A DNA stretch of 64,000 bases from Pseudomonas frederiksbergensis (GTDB lineage Bacteria; Pseudomonadota; Gammaproteobacteria; Pseudomonadales; Pseudomonadaceae), in contig NZ_JQGJ02000019.1 of NCBI RefSeq assembly GCF_000802155.2, forward strand, positions 40,045-104,044. The letters are read 5' to 3'. The notes beneath the pieces are model-generated. The model did no database searches and was not told the DNA's origin. It worked only from the letters and a program-made list of their open reading frames with translations. A program made the position numbers and the translations under genes. Every line of letters starts with the position of its first letter. Position 1 is the stretch's first letter. Positions 1-8,786 of this stretch are shown piece after piece.

Positions 1-1407
1 ACCAGCTACAGCACCTACCTGACGACCAAGGCCGCGAACATGAACGCCAGCCTGGTGGTGAACGCCAACGACGGTTTCTTCAGTGTCATCAACAGTACGA
101 ACGGAACCCGGCGTTACGCTTATATGCCATCGAGCGTCCTGCCCTCATTGCAGTTCATCGCTGATCCCAGCTACATCAACGGCGTGAGCCATAAGTTCCT
201 GGTGGACGGGCAGGTCGGCGTCTTTGATGCGCAACTGGGCAGCGTCTGGAAAACCCTTGCCCTGGGGGGAACCGGCGCGGGTGGCCGGGCTTTCTATGCG
301 GTGCAGCTGTTCGATGCATCGGCGGGCAACGCGATACGGGCGTTGTGGGAGATCAGCGCGCCGACCGTTGCCAACACGGCCAACGCATTCAATGACCTGG
401 GCTACGCCTACGCGCGCCCTGAAGTGGCACGGCTGGCGGATGGCCGCTGGGCCGCTTTCATTTCCAATGGTTACGGTAGCAATACCGGTGTGGCGGCGCT
501 GTACGTGGTGGACATTCGCGACGGTTCGCTGATCCGGAAAATCGTCGTCAACAGCAGCGAAACCAATAACGGCCTGTCCTCGGTCAAGCTTCGGGTCAAC
601 TCGCAGAACGTGGTGCAGGCCGCCTACGGTGGTGACTTGAGAGGACGGATGTGGAAATTCGACCTCAGTGGTACTTCTCCGAATACCTGGGGCCTGGCAT
701 TTGCCGGCCAGCCGTTATTCACCGCGCCCGGTGGCGCAACGCAACCGATCACCGCACAACCCCTGCTGGCGGAGAACCCTCAGGGAGGCATCCAGGTGTT
801 TTTCGGCACGGGTAAGTTCAATGAGTCCGTGGACAAGCTAAACAAGGATTTGCAGGGGTTCTATTCGATCTGGGACGCTGCCGGCGGCACGGGGCAGATG
901 ACCGTCGCGAACCTGCAGGCCCAGTCGATCACCAGTATCTTTTCCGGTACCACCGGGCAATTTGTCACCACCAGCCAGAACAACGTCGCTTATCCCACCC
1001 AAAAGGGCTGGTATCTGCCTCTGATATATAACAACGCGTTGACCGGTGAGCGGGTGATCAACCCGGCCAACCTGGTGCTTGGACGCGTTGTCTTTACCAC
1101 CGCCGCCGTGGACACCACCGACCCTTGCGCCAGCTTTGGTACCGGCAAACTGATCGAAGTGGATGCGTTCAACGGTAAGATGCTCAACTATGCGGTACTC
1201 GATACCAACAACGACGGTTCGCTCAACAGCCTCGACACGATTTCCGCGGGGGTGGTGTTCACGGGCGGTATCCCGACCCTGAGCGCCGTCGTCAGTGCCA
1301 ACGGGGCCACTAACATGATCGTGAACGATTCCGGCGGCGGTATCACCGACCTGCTGGGCAAAGCCGTCGGCGGCAGCCGCCGCATCATGTGGCGACAAAT
1401 ACAGTGA
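1..1407 (+). CDS. pilY1: PilY1, type IV pilus tip/assembly protein (C-terminal part, truncated by window edge)
   Basis: The frame is open from base 1 and the visible 468 residues match the C-terminal domain of PilY1, the large pilus-tip protein that promotes pilus extension, adhesion and surface sensing. Blade-like segments with GDLRGRMWKFDL and FGTGKF are typical of its PQQ-type beta-propeller. A calcium-binding loop of the D-x-N-x-D-G type (DTNNDGSLN) lies at about 1201-1227, as in the calcium-regulated PilY1 of P. aeruginosa (family knowledge). The stop is 10 bases before pilE, so both belong to the fimU-pilVWXY1E minor pilin operon whose start lies to the left of the window. The N-terminal half cannot be judged here. 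Confidence 0.93.
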   Translation, partial: TSYSTYLTTKAANMNASLVVNANDGFFSVINSTNGTRRYAYMPSSVLPSLQFIADPSYINGVSHKFLVDGQVGVFDAQLGSVWKTLALGGTGAGGRAFYAVQLFDASAGNAIRALWEISAPTVANTANAFNDLGYAYARPEVARLADGRWAAFISNGYGSNTGVAALYVVDIRDGSLIRKIVVNSSETNNGLSSVKLRVNSQNVVQAAYGGDLRGRMWKFDLSGTSPNTWGLAFAGQPLFTAPGGATQPITAQPLLAENPQGGIQVFFGTGKFNESVDKLNKDLQGFYSIWDAAGGTGQMTVANLQAQSITSIFSGTTGQFVTTSQNNVAYPTQKGWYLPLIYNNALTGERVINPANLVLGRVVFTTAAVDTTDPCASFGTGKLIEVDAFNGKMLNYAVLDTNNDGSLNSLDTISAGVVFTGGIPTLSAVVSANGATNMIVNDSGGGITDLLGKAVGGSRRIMWRQIQ

Positions 1408-1417
1408 GAGGCAAGGC

Positions 1418-1822
1418 ATGCACAGATCCAACCGTGGTTTCACCTTGATCGAAATCATGATCGTCATTGCGATCATCGGTATCGTGATCACCATCGGCTA
1501 TCCGAGCCTGACCGAGTACATGAAAAAGGCCCGGCGTACGGAGATCGCCTCGCTGTTGTCGGAGCAGGCGCAGATCCTCGAGCGTCATTACTCGAAGAAC
1601 AACGTCTACACCAACGCGACCGGCCTGAGCACCGGCAATGATTTCTACACCATTACCCCGACGACGCTGACGGACCAGGCCTTTACTCTTACAGCCTTGC
1701 GCAAGAGCGGGTCGTCCATGGCGACGGACAAATGCGGTGATTTCACGATCAACAACACCGGCAAGCGGGACATAGTCAACTCCGCCGCCGACGTGACCGC
1801 CAAGGATTGCTGGGGCCGCTGA
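1418..1822 (+). CDS. pilE: PilE, type IV minor pilin
   Basis: A 134-residue minor pilin with a short class III leader (MHRSNRG), the PilD cleavage site before Phe, and the hydrophobic N-terminal helix FTLIEIMIVIAIIGI with Glu at mature position 5. Two cysteines near the C-terminus (DKCGD and KDCWGR) can form the usual pilin disulphide. It follows pilY1 by 10 bases and is the last pilin gene of the minor pilin operon; minor pilins prime pilus assembly with PilY1 at the tip. A weak GC-rich hairpin between this gene and thiO could limit read-through. Confidence 0.93.
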   Translation: MHRSNRGFTLIEIMIVIAIIGIVITIGYPSLTEYMKKARRTEIASLLSEQAQILERHYSKNNVYTNATGLSTGNDFYTITPTTLTDQAFTLTALRKSGSSMATDKCGDFTINNTGKRDIVNSAADVTAKDCWGR

Positions 1823-1879
1823 GTTTTTCTTTTTCCGGGCGCTGTCTCGCGCCCTCTGTCTTGTGAGCCGAAACAGAAC

Positions 1880-2980
1880 ATGACCAAGCAACAGCAAGTG
1901 GTGATCGTTGGCGGCGGAGTCATTGGCCTGCTGACCGCATTCAATCTCGCCTCCGAAGGGCAGCGCGTCGTCCTGCTGGACCGTTCCGGCGTTGGCCAGG
2001 AGTCATCCTGGGCCGGTGGCGGTATCGTTTCGCCGTTGTACCCGTGGCGTTATAGCCCGGCGGTCACTGCGCTGGCCCATTGGTCGCAGGATTTTTATCC
2101 ACAGCTGGGCGAGCGCTTGTTTGTCGCTACCGGAATTGATCCGCAGGTGCATGTCACCGGCCTGTATTGGCTGGACCTCGACGACCAGGACGAAGCGCTG
2201 GCCTGGGCCGAGCGGGAAGGGCGTCCGCTGCGGGCTGTGGATATCTCCGAGGTCCACGACGCGGTGCCGGTGCTCGGTTCGGGATTTTCCCGGGCGATTT
2301 ACATGGCGGACGTGGCTAATGTGCGTAATCCGCGATTGGTGAAGTCGCTCAAGGCAGCCTTGCTGGCGCTGCCCGATGTCACGCTTCATGAGCACTGCGA
2401 AGTCAGTGGATTCATTCGCGACGGTGGACGTGTGGTGGGCGTGCACAGTTCTGCTGGTGAAATTCGTGGCGATGAGGTGGTGTTGGCCGCCGGTGCCTGG
2501 AGTGGCGAGTTGCTCAAGACCTTGGGCTTGAAGTTGCCGGTCGAGCCGGTCAAGGGCCAGATGATTCTCTACAAGTGCGCGTCGGATTTTCTATCGAGCA
2601 TGGTCCTGGCCAAGGGCCGATACGCGATTCCGCGTCGTGACGGGCACATTTTGGTTGGCAGTACGCTGGAGCGGGAGGGCTTTGACAAGACGCCTACCGA
2701 CGCGGCGTTGGAGAGCCTGAAGGCTTCGGCGGAGGCGCTTATTCCTGAGCTTGCCGATGCCGAGGTGGTGGGGCATTGGGCCGGGTTGCGGCCGGGGTCG
2801 CCGGAGGGGATTCCCTATATCGGCGTCGTGCCGGGGTTCGAGGGTTTGTGGTTGAACTGTGGGCATTATCGCAATGGGTTGGTGCTGGCACCGGCTTCGT
2901 GTCGGTTGTTTGTGGATCTGATGTTGGGGCGGCAGCCGGTGGTTGATCCTGTGCCTTATTTACCTTCTGGGCGGTTGTAA
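1880..2980 (+). CDS. thiO: Glycine oxidase ThiO (FAD-dependent, thiamine biosynthesis)
   Basis: A 366-residue FAD-dependent amine oxidase of the DAO family. The N-terminal dinucleotide motif VVIVGGGVIGLLTA binds FAD, and SSWAGGGIVSPLYPW is typical of ThiO. The C-terminus has the GLRPGSPEGIPYIG and GHYRNGLVLAP segments seen in glycine oxidases. It oxidises glycine to iminoglycine (dehydroglycine) for the thiazole ring of thiamine. It lies 57 bases after pilE on the same strand. Placement between the pilus operon and pilSR is conserved in Pseudomonas. No thi gene is adjacent. Confidence 0.9.
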   Translation: MTKQQQVVIVGGGVIGLLTAFNLASEGQRVVLLDRSGVGQESSWAGGGIVSPLYPWRYSPAVTALAHWSQDFYPQLGERLFVATGIDPQVHVTGLYWLDLDDQDEALAWAEREGRPLRAVDISEVHDAVPVLGSGFSRAIYMADVANVRNPRLVKSLKAALLALPDVTLHEHCEVSGFIRDGGRVVGVHSSAGEIRGDEVVLAAGAWSGELLKTLGLKLPVEPVKGQMILYKCASDFLSSMVLAKGRYAIPRRDGHILVGSTLEREGFDKTPTDAALESLKASAEALIPELADAEVVGHWAGLRPGSPEGIPYIGVVPGFEGLWLNCGHYRNGLVLAPASCRLFVDLMLGRQPVVDPVPYLPSGRL

Positions 2981-3031
2981 TTCGTGTACATATCCATTGC
3001 TGCGGTAACGGCTGCTTAGGGTTCCGCTCTT

Positions 3032-3075
3032 ACAGCGGGTTACTTTTTTGGCGTCTGAAAAAAGTGACCCGCTGT
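3032..3075. repeat. Near-perfect inverted repeat, 18-bp arms
   Basis: The arms at 3032-3049 and 3058-3075 pair over 18 bases with one G-T mismatch around an 8-base loop (gcgtctg core). The arms read ACAGCGGGTTAC plus a T-run, and the complement. The element overlaps the 5' end of the DUF6124 remnant. It resembles mobile-like palindromes common between Pseudomonas genes; it could also terminate transcription in both directions. Confidence 0.8.
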
Positions 3076-3279
3076 ACACCGTCGCGGCCGGCATTGACAC
3101 CGAATCCCTCCTCACCAACCTCAGCGAAACCCTGGCCTCAGCCAACGCCACCATCAGCGACCTGGCCTTCGACCTTGAAGGCTCACGACGACAAATCGCC
3201 CTGGGCGTACAGCAACTGATTGAACTGGGGTGAATTGCTCGCCAATCGAGTGCTGGACGAGCAGGTACCGGTGGGCTAA
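3048..3279 (+). pseudogene. Remnant of a DUF6124-family gene, 5' truncated and frameshifted
   Basis: The frame from 3048 reads ...LYTVAAGIDTESLL...LASANATISDLAFDLEG...QQLIELG, which looks like the C-terminal half of the small Pseudomonas DUF6124 family (function unknown). The frame stops at TGA 3231-3233, but dropping one G from the GGGG run just before it restores GELLANRVLDEQVPVG and a stop at 3277-3279, which matches the usual family ending. The usual N-terminal half is absent: the frame starts inside the inverted repeat at 3032-3075. I infer a gene that lost its 5' part and then shifted frame. A sequencing error in the G-run would explain only the second defect. Confidence 0.65.
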
Positions 3280-3307
3280 AGAAATCGTCGGGTAGAAGGA
3301 TTGTTCC

Positions 3308-3335
3308 GTGGCGAGGGGATAAATCCCCTCGCCAC
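3308..3335. repeat. REP-like palindrome
   Basis: A perfect palindrome with 13-base arms GTGGCGAGGGGAT around two bases. It shares the GTGGCGAGGG arm with the element at 29249-29280 and lies between the DUF6124 remnant and the 3' end of pilR, a typical place for Pseudomonas REP sequences. Confidence 0.8.
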
Positions 3336-3376
3336 AAAGATTTGTATGGCTCTGGCTGAGCTGGATGAACTCGTAC

Positions 3377-4723
3377 TCAATCCAACCCCAACTTCTTCAA
3401 CCGATATCGCATCGACCGAAACGACAACTTCAATCGTTGTGCCGCCGCCGTGCGATTCCAGCGGGTTTCCTCAAGCGCCTGGAGGATAACCTTGCGCTCG
3501 ACATCTTCCAGATAGTCTTCCAGGTTATCGACCCGCACCAGATCGGGATTCGCCAGGTCACCAGCAGCGTTGCTTTCGGCAAGCCGCAAGTCGTCAGCCT
3601 CGATCTGATGGTGTTCGCAAAGGGTATAGGCTCGTTCGAGCATGTTCTCCAGTTCTCGCACGTTGCCCGGAAAGCGATAGTTGCGCAGGGCCTCGAGCGC
3701 CTGTGGATGCAGCGTCGCCGCAGGATTGCCGGTGCCGGCGGCGAGGCGCTGGAGCATGTGGTTGGCCAGTGGTTCGATGTCTTCACGGCGTTCGCGCAGG
3801 GGCGGGACGCGCAGCTCGATGACGTTCAGTCGGTAATACAGATCCTGGCGAAAGCGCCCGGCGGCGACTTCGGCGTCCAGGTCTTTATGGGTGGCGCAGA
3901 GAATACGTACGTCCACTATTTCTTCCTGCTGCCCCCCAACGGCGCGCACGGCTTTTTCCTGGATGGCCCGCAAGAGCTTGACCTGCATCGTCAGCGGCAG
4001 GTCCGCCACTTCGTCGAGAAATAGCGTTCCGCCGTGGGCGGCCTGGAACAGTCCGGGTTTGTCTTCGATGGCGCCGGTAAAACTGCCTTTGCGGTGGCCA
4101 AAAAACTCGCTTTCCATCAGCTCCGTGGGAATCGCCCCGCAGTTGACCGGCACGAAGTGCTGGCTGGCCCGCGGGCCTTGTTCGTGGATCAGGCGGGCGA
4201 CCAGTTCCTTGCCGCATCCCGACTCACCACTGATATATACCGGTGCCTGGCTGCGGGCCAGTTTTTCGATGTGGTTGCGCACGCTGCGCATCGGTGGCGA
4301 GTCGCCCAGCAGGCAGCGCTCTACGGTCGCGGTGGGCGTGGTGCCCGGTGACAGGCGCAGGGCGCTGCCGATGAGTTCGCGCAGGCGGGCCAGGTCGACG
4401 GGCTTGGTCAGGAAATCGAAGGCGCCGGCCTTGAGGGCATCGATGGCGACTTCCAGGCTGCCGTAGGCGGTGATCATCGCCACGGGCAGTTGGGGATAAC
4501 ATTGCTGGATGTGTTTGACCAGCTCCAGGCCGGTGCCATCGGGCAGGCGCATGTCGGTCAGGCACAGGTCGAAGGCTTCGCCCGCCAGCGTCGATTGCGC
4601 CTCGGCCAGGTTCTTGGCGCTGCGGGTGTCGAGTTTCATCCGTCCCAGGGTCATTTCCAGGAGTTCGCGGATGTCCGGCTCGTCATCGACGATCAGGATT
4701 CGTTGCCGTGAGCGTGTATTCAA
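3377..4723 (-). CDS. pilR: PilR, sigma-54 dependent response regulator of pilin expression
   Basis: NtrC-type activator of 448 residues when started at TTG 4723. That codon overlaps the pilS stop in TTGA, follows a GGAAA ribosome site, and gives the length of P. aeruginosa PilR (about 445). Receiver domain: DDEPD acidic pocket and phospho-acceptor Asp in LTDMRLPDG. AAA+ domain: Walker A GESGCGKE (Cys where Ser or Thr is usual), the sigma-54 contact loop GSFTGA, Walker B LFLDEVADLP. C-terminal Fis-type HTH: RTAAAQRLKLSFRSMRYRLKKLG. It is phosphorylated by PilS encoded just upstream, and the expected target is the pilA sigma-54 promoter at 23401. Confidence 0.95.
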   Translation of the reverse strand: MNTRSRQRILIVDDEPDIRELLEMTLGRMKLDTRSAKNLAEAQSTLAGEAFDLCLTDMRLPDGTGLELVKHIQQCYPQLPVAMITAYGSLEVAIDALKAGAFDFLTKPVDLARLRELIGSALRLSPGTTPTATVERCLLGDSPPMRSVRNHIEKLARSQAPVYISGESGCGKELVARLIHEQGPRASQHFVPVNCGAIPTELMESEFFGHRKGSFTGAIEDKPGLFQAAHGGTLFLDEVADLPLTMQVKLLRAIQEKAVRAVGGQQEEIVDVRILCATHKDLDAEVAAGRFRQDLYYRLNVIELRVPPLRERREDIEPLANHMLQRLAAGTGNPAATLHPQALEALRNYRFPGNVRELENMLERAYTLCEHHQIEADDLRLAESNAAGDLANPDLVRVDNLEDYLEDVERKVILQALEETRWNRTAAAQRLKLSFRSMRYRLKKLGLD

Positions 4724-6309
4724 ATCTGTTTCCGTCCGTGAGCAAAGGTGATGCGAAAGCAGCCGCCGCCTTGGCGTGGTTTGAAGTCTAGGCGGGCCTG
4801 GTTGCTTTCGCACAGCTCACGGGACAGATAGAGCCCAAGGCCGGTGCCCTGGTGGCTGGTGGTGAAGAAAGGTTCGAACAAGTGCGCCTGCTGGTCGGGC
4901 GTCACGCCGGGACCGTTGTCGCGGATGTCCAGTGCCGCCAATTGGCTGTGCGGATCGATGAACAGCTCCAGCCAGGCTTCGGCCCGTTCATGGGCCATCG
5001 CGCTGTGGCGCCAGGCGTTGCGTAGCAGGTTGTCCAGCACTTGCGCCAATTGGTCGGGGTCCATCAAGGTGATGTAGTCGCCCGGGGCGATGTGCAGGTG
5101 CAACTGTTGGTGTGGCGCCGCGCTTTCCCGGGCTTGTTGGACGAATTGCTCCAGCCAGGCGCGTAGATCCAGGCGTTGCGGCGCGGTTTGCTGGCGGCGG
5201 GACAGTTGCAGGACATTCTCGATGACGCGGTTCATACGTTGGGAGTGATCTTGAATAATCTGCGTCAGACGCCGGTCCGCGTCGTTCAGTTCCTCGGATT
5301 CACGCAGCAATTGTGCGGCGTGGCTGATTGCCCCCAGTGGATTGCGGATTTCATGGGCGATACCGGCGGTCAGGCGCCCGAGGGAAGCCAGCTTCAGTTG
5401 CTGGGCGTGTTGGGCCACCTGGGCCAGGTCTTCGAGGAATACCAGGATCTGTTGCTGGTCTTGTGATCCCAGGGCGATGAAGCTGGGCTGCAACGTCAGG
5501 CCGCTGCCGCTGATGGTCAGGCTCTGCGGTCGCAGGCTGGGGTTGTTCAGCCACAATTGCAGCCGTTCGACCAAGGCGCTTGATGAGTCATCGATCCGCT
5601 GGCCGATCAGGTCATGCATACCCAGCAGGTTCAAGGCGCTTTCGTTGGCCAGTTGTACCTTGCGTTGGCGGTCCAGGACCAGGATGCCGGTGCGCATGCG
5701 TTGCAAGATCAGTGCGTTGAGCGCTTCGAGGCTGAGCACTTCGCTGGCCCGTTGCTCGGCAAGGGTTTCGCTGGCTTCCAGTCGTCGGGTCAGGCGTTGC
5801 ACCAGCAAGGCAGCGGCAAAGCACAAGGCGCCCAGGGTGCCCGCCTGCAGATAACTGCTGGGCCGGCTCGAATCACTGAGGCCGAGCACCAAGGTCGAGC
5901 CGACGATGCCGAGGGTGGCCACGGCAGCGAGTAACAGGCCGATCCGGCCTCGCAGCAAAGTATTGCCGATCGCCACCGAGACAATGATCAGGTTACCAAT
6001 GGCACTGGGAGCACCGCCTGCGACGAAGAACAACCAAGACAACAGCGAGACGTCGGTCAGTGCCAGGCCAAACAGTCGGGCGGGGTGGCGGGTGTTTTCG
6101 AGGAATACCACCAACAGGATGTTCAGGATCAGGTACAACCAGCTGCCGCTGCGCAGCAGATCGTCGTTGGCGAACTCCAGGAGGCGGTTGTCCATGTTGC
6201 TGGAGATCAACAGCACCAGCGTGATGCCGATGCTGAGGCGGTACAGGTGATAAAGACGCAGCAGGCGCTGCGCCTGTTTGACGCGGGGGCGTTCGGCCTC
6301 AGCGATCAC
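4720..6309 (-). CDS. pilS: PilS, membrane sensor histidine kinase for pilin regulation
   Basis: Starting at GTG 6309 the protein has 529 residues, matching PilS of P. aeruginosa (530) and beginning with the conserved LLRLYHLYRLSIG. The open frame extends further upstream, but that part overlaps another gene and is not PilS-like. The N-terminal half has about six membrane segments, followed by a PAS-like region, the HisKA box AGIAHEIRNPLGAI with the phosphorylated His, and ATPase motifs DNGPGV and GTGLGLYLSRELCE. It overlaps the preceding small gene by 11 bases and pilR by 4, so translation is probably coupled. PilS responds to pilin levels in the inner membrane (family knowledge). Confidence 0.95.
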   Translation of the reverse strand: MIAEAERPRVKQAQRLLRLYHLYRLSIGITLVLLISSNMDNRLLEFANDDLLRSGSWLYLILNILLVVFLENTRHPARLFGLALTDVSLLSWLFFVAGGAPSAIGNLIIVSVAIGNTLLRGRIGLLLAAVATLGIVGSTLVLGLSDSSRPSSYLQAGTLGALCFAAALLVQRLTRRLEASETLAEQRASEVLSLEALNALILQRMRTGILVLDRQRKVQLANESALNLLGMHDLIGQRIDDSSSALVERLQLWLNNPSLRPQSLTISGSGLTLQPSFIALGSQDQQQILVFLEDLAQVAQHAQQLKLASLGRLTAGIAHEIRNPLGAISHAAQLLRESEELNDADRRLTQIIQDHSQRMNRVIENVLQLSRRQQTAPQRLDLRAWLEQFVQQARESAAPHQQLHLHIAPGDYITLMDPDQLAQVLDNLLRNAWRHSAMAHERAEAWLELFIDPHSQLAALDIRDNGPGVTPDQQAHLFEPFFTTSHQGTGLGLYLSRELCESNQARLDFKPRQGGGCFRITFAHGRKQI

Positions 6310-6532
6310 GAGTACCCGGGCCTTGCTCGAGATGAGCCTGGCTGCAATACCATTGTTGCTCGAGCGCCAGCGCCCGGTCCCGCGGCAGGTGTACGCCGCA
6401 ATGGGCGCAGCGAACCATCGGCGGGGCATCCTGCTCGCGGGGCGAGTTGGGCGCGGAAGAGGCGCCCTTGAACTTGCGCCACAGCCATATCGCGGCGGCA
6501 ATCAATACGATCCAGAACAATAGACGAAGCAT
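6299..6532 (-). CDS. Small membrane protein with zinc-ribbon-like tail (PP0621 family)
   Basis: A 77-residue protein: one N-terminal membrane helix (LLFWIVLIAAAIWLW), a basic stretch, then CAHCGVHLPRD and YCSQAHLEQ, which look like a small metal-binding module. This is the PP0621 family that sits upstream of pilS in Pseudomonas. Function unknown. It overlaps the start of pilS by 11 bases and is probably co-transcribed with pilSR. Confidence 0.85.
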   Translation of the reverse strand: MLRLLFWIVLIAAAIWLWRKFKGASSAPNSPREQDAPPMVRCAHCGVHLPRDRALALEQQWYCSQAHLEQGPGTRDR

Positions 6533-6611
6533 GGTGGGCGGCTTTTTGGCTAGAGATCAGGCAGTTTAGCCAAGGACAGGAACGGCGCACAGCGCAATAA
6601 AACCCGGGCAC

Positions 6612-6641
6612 AAAAAAGGAGACTCGCAAGTCTCCTTTTTT
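6612..6641 (-). terminator. Intrinsic terminator downstream of bamD
   Basis: The stem GGAGAC/GTCTCC around TCGCAA is flanked by an A-run on one side and a T-run on the other, so it can work in both directions. It lies 15 bases past the bamD stop and before the PP0621 gene. Confidence 0.9.
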
Positions 6642-6655
6642 CATCGGGTCGTGTC

Positions 6656-7672
6656 TTAGTCAAACAGGCCGAAGGTCATGTAGCTGAGCCAGGAGCGGTC
6701 GCTGGACTCGCTTTCAGGTTCTTCTTCCTCGATCGCGTCGCCATTTTCATCTTTTGGCTTGAGCTCGTCCGGGATGGCTTCCTTGGCGTCCTGGAACTGA
6801 CGCTGGACGTCCTGGTTGGCGCGGGTTTCGCCCGGCGGCAGCGGAGGACGGGACTCGATCAGGCCCAGGGTCGCCTTGCTCAGCCACGAACGGTTGTCGG
6901 CTTCGGCGACGCGTGGGGTGAACTGGCCGTCGACCAGGGAAGGGTGGTCAGGGTAGTTCAGCTTCAGGGTTTCCAGGCTGGTGGCCGCCAGGTCGTCCAG
7001 GTGCAGGCGCTGGTAGGCTTCGGTCATCACCGCCAGGCCGTCGCCCACCGATGGGGTTTCCTGGAAGTTTTCCACCACGTAGCGGCCACGGTTGGCGGCG
7101 GCGACGTAGGCCTGGCGAGTCAGGTAGTAATCAGCCACGTGGATTTCGTAGGAAGCCAGCAGGTTGCGCAGGTAGATCATGCGCTGCTTGGCATCCGGCG
7201 AATAACGGCTGTTGGGGAAGCGGCTGGTCAGCTGGGCGAACTCGTTGTAGGAGTCGCGCGCGGCGCCCGGGTCACGCTTGGTCATGTCCAGCGGCAGGAA
7301 GCGCGCCAGCAGGCCGACGTCCTGGTCGAAGGAGGTCAGGCCCTTGAGGTAGTAGGCGTAATCGACGTTCGGGTGCTGCGGATGCAGACGAATGAAGCGC
7401 TCGGCGGCGGACTTGGCAGCTTCCGGCTCGGCGTTCTTGTAGTTGGCGTAGATCAACTCCAGCTGGGCCTGGTCGGCGTAGCGACCGAACGGATACCGCG
7501 ACTCCAGCGCCTTGAGCTTGGCGGTGGCGCTGGTATAGCTGTTGTTGTCCAGGTCGTTCTGCGCCTGTTGGTACAGTTCGACTTCGCTCAGGTTTTCGTC
7601 TACGACTTCCTTCGACGAGCAAGCAGCAGTCAATGCGAGGATGGCGATCAGCAGCAGGTGTTTCACTTGCAT
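6656..7672 (-). CDS. bamD: BamD, outer membrane protein assembly lipoprotein
   Basis: 338 residues from ATG 7672, which starts the lipoprotein signal MQVKHLLLIAILALTAAC; lipid attachment is at Cys18. Upstream in-frame codons would put a non-signal sequence in front and were not used. The body has TPR repeats (YQQAQNDLDNNSY, AELIYANYKNAEPEAAKSA-like helices). A C-terminal acidic tail (EEEEPESESSD) is longer than in E. coli. BamD is the essential lipoprotein of the BAM complex that inserts beta-barrels into the outer membrane. It is divergent from rluD with a 151-base gap, and the terminator at 6612-6641 closes its transcript. Confidence 0.95.
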   Translation of the reverse strand: MQVKHLLLIAILALTAACSSKEVVDENLSEVELYQQAQNDLDNNSYTSATAKLKALESRYPFGRYADQAQLELIYANYKNAEPEAAKSAAERFIRLHPQHPNVDYAYYLKGLTSFDQDVGLLARFLPLDMTKRDPGAARDSYNEFAQLTSRFPNSRYSPDAKQRMIYLRNLLASYEIHVADYYLTRQAYVAAANRGRYVVENFQETPSVGDGLAVMTEAYQRLHLDDLAATSLETLKLNYPDHPSLVDGQFTPRVAEADNRSWLSKATLGLIESRPPLPPGETRANQDVQRQFQDAKEAIPDELKPKDENGDAIEEEEPESESSDRSWLSYMTFGLFD

Positions 7673-7823
7673 GGCGGCTTGCGTCCCTATGACGGCCGCT
7701 GTCTTGGGCGGGGCCGTCCTGTTATGATGAGCGCCCCGTTGAAAAGCCTCGGGGCAAAAGACGCCGTATTTAACCACAAGCGCGCAGCCGAAACCAAAGG
7801 CTGTGCCGACGCCCAGTCCGAGC

Positions 7824-8786
7824 ATGTCCGATAAAATAGAACTTCGCGCAGAGGTGCCGTCCGAATTGGGCGGCCAACGCCTCGATCAAGTCGCCGCCCA
7901 ACTCTTCGCCGAGCACTCTCGCTCGCGCCTTTCCGCCTGGATCAAGGACGGTCGCCTGACAGTGGACGGGGCGGTGATCCGTCCGCGCGACATCGTCCAT
8001 GGCGGCGCCATCCTCGAGCTGACCGCCGAACAGGAGGCCCAGGGAGAATGGGTCGCCCAGGACATTGCACTGGACATCGTCTATGAAGACGACGACATCC
8101 TGGTGATCAACAAGCCTGCGGGTCTGGTGGTTCACCCGGCGGCCGGTCATGCCGACGGTACGTTGCTCAACGCCTTGTTGCACCATGTGCCTGGCATCAT
8201 CAACGTGCCGCGCGCCGGTATCGTGCATCGCCTGGACAAGGACACCACTGGCCTGATGGTGGTCGCCAAGACCATCCAGGCGCAGACACAGTTGGTCACA
8301 CAGCTGCAAAGCCGGAGTGTCAGCCGCATCTATGAATGCATCGTGATCGGTGTGGTCACCGCCGGTGGCAAGATCAACGCGCCGATCGGCCGTCACGGCC
8401 AGCAACGCCAGCGCATGGCGGTGATGGAAGGTGGCAAGCAGGCGGTCAGCCATTACCGCGTGCTTGAACGCTTCCGTTCCCACACCCACGTGCGGGTCAA
8501 GCTGGAAACCGGGCGGACCCACCAGATCCGTGTGCACATGGCCCACATCAATTTCCCATTGGTCGGTGACCCTGCCTACGGTGGTCGCTTCCGTATTCCG
8601 CCGGCTGCCAGCCAGACCATGGTCGAGTCGCTGAAGAATTTCCCGCGCCAGGCGCTCCACGCGCGTTTCCTGGAGTTGGATCACCCGACGACCGGTAAGC
8701 GCATGAGCTGGGAATCGCCGCTGCCGGATGATTTCGTCTGGCTGCTGACGTTGCTCAAGCAGGACCGCGAGGCGTTCATCGGATGA
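7824..8786 (+). CDS. rluD: RluD, 23S rRNA pseudouridine(1911/1915/1917) synthase
   Basis: 320 residues starting MSDKIELRAEV. An N-terminal S4 RNA-binding domain (RLDQVAAQLF, SRLSAWIKDGRLTVDG) precedes the catalytic RluA-type domain, with the active-site Asp in HRLDKDTTGL and the conserved GRTHQIRVH segment. RluD modifies helix 69 of 23S rRNA and is needed for normal ribosome assembly. Its stop overlaps the pgeF start by 4 bases. The bamD/rluD divergent pair is conserved in Pseudomonas. Confidence 0.95.
   Translation: MSDKIELRAEVPSELGGQRLDQVAAQLFAEHSRSRLSAWIKDGRLTVDGAVIRPRDIVHGGAILELTAEQEAQGEWVAQDIALDIVYEDDDILVINKPAGLVVHPAAGHADGTLLNALLHHVPGIINVPRAGIVHRLDKDTTGLMVVAKTIQAQTQLVTQLQSRSVSRIYECIVIGVVTAGGKINAPIGRHGQQRQRMAVMEGGKQAVSHYRVLERFRSHTHVRVKLETGRTHQIRVHMAHINFPLVGDPAYGGRFRIPPAASQTMVESLKNFPRQALHARFLELDHPTTGKRMSWESPLPDDFVWLLTLLKQDREAFIG

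Noticed and set aside
3301..3489. 62-codon frame across the REP element into pilR
   Set aside because: Starts at the REP palindrome and runs antisense to the 3' end of pilR; no family.
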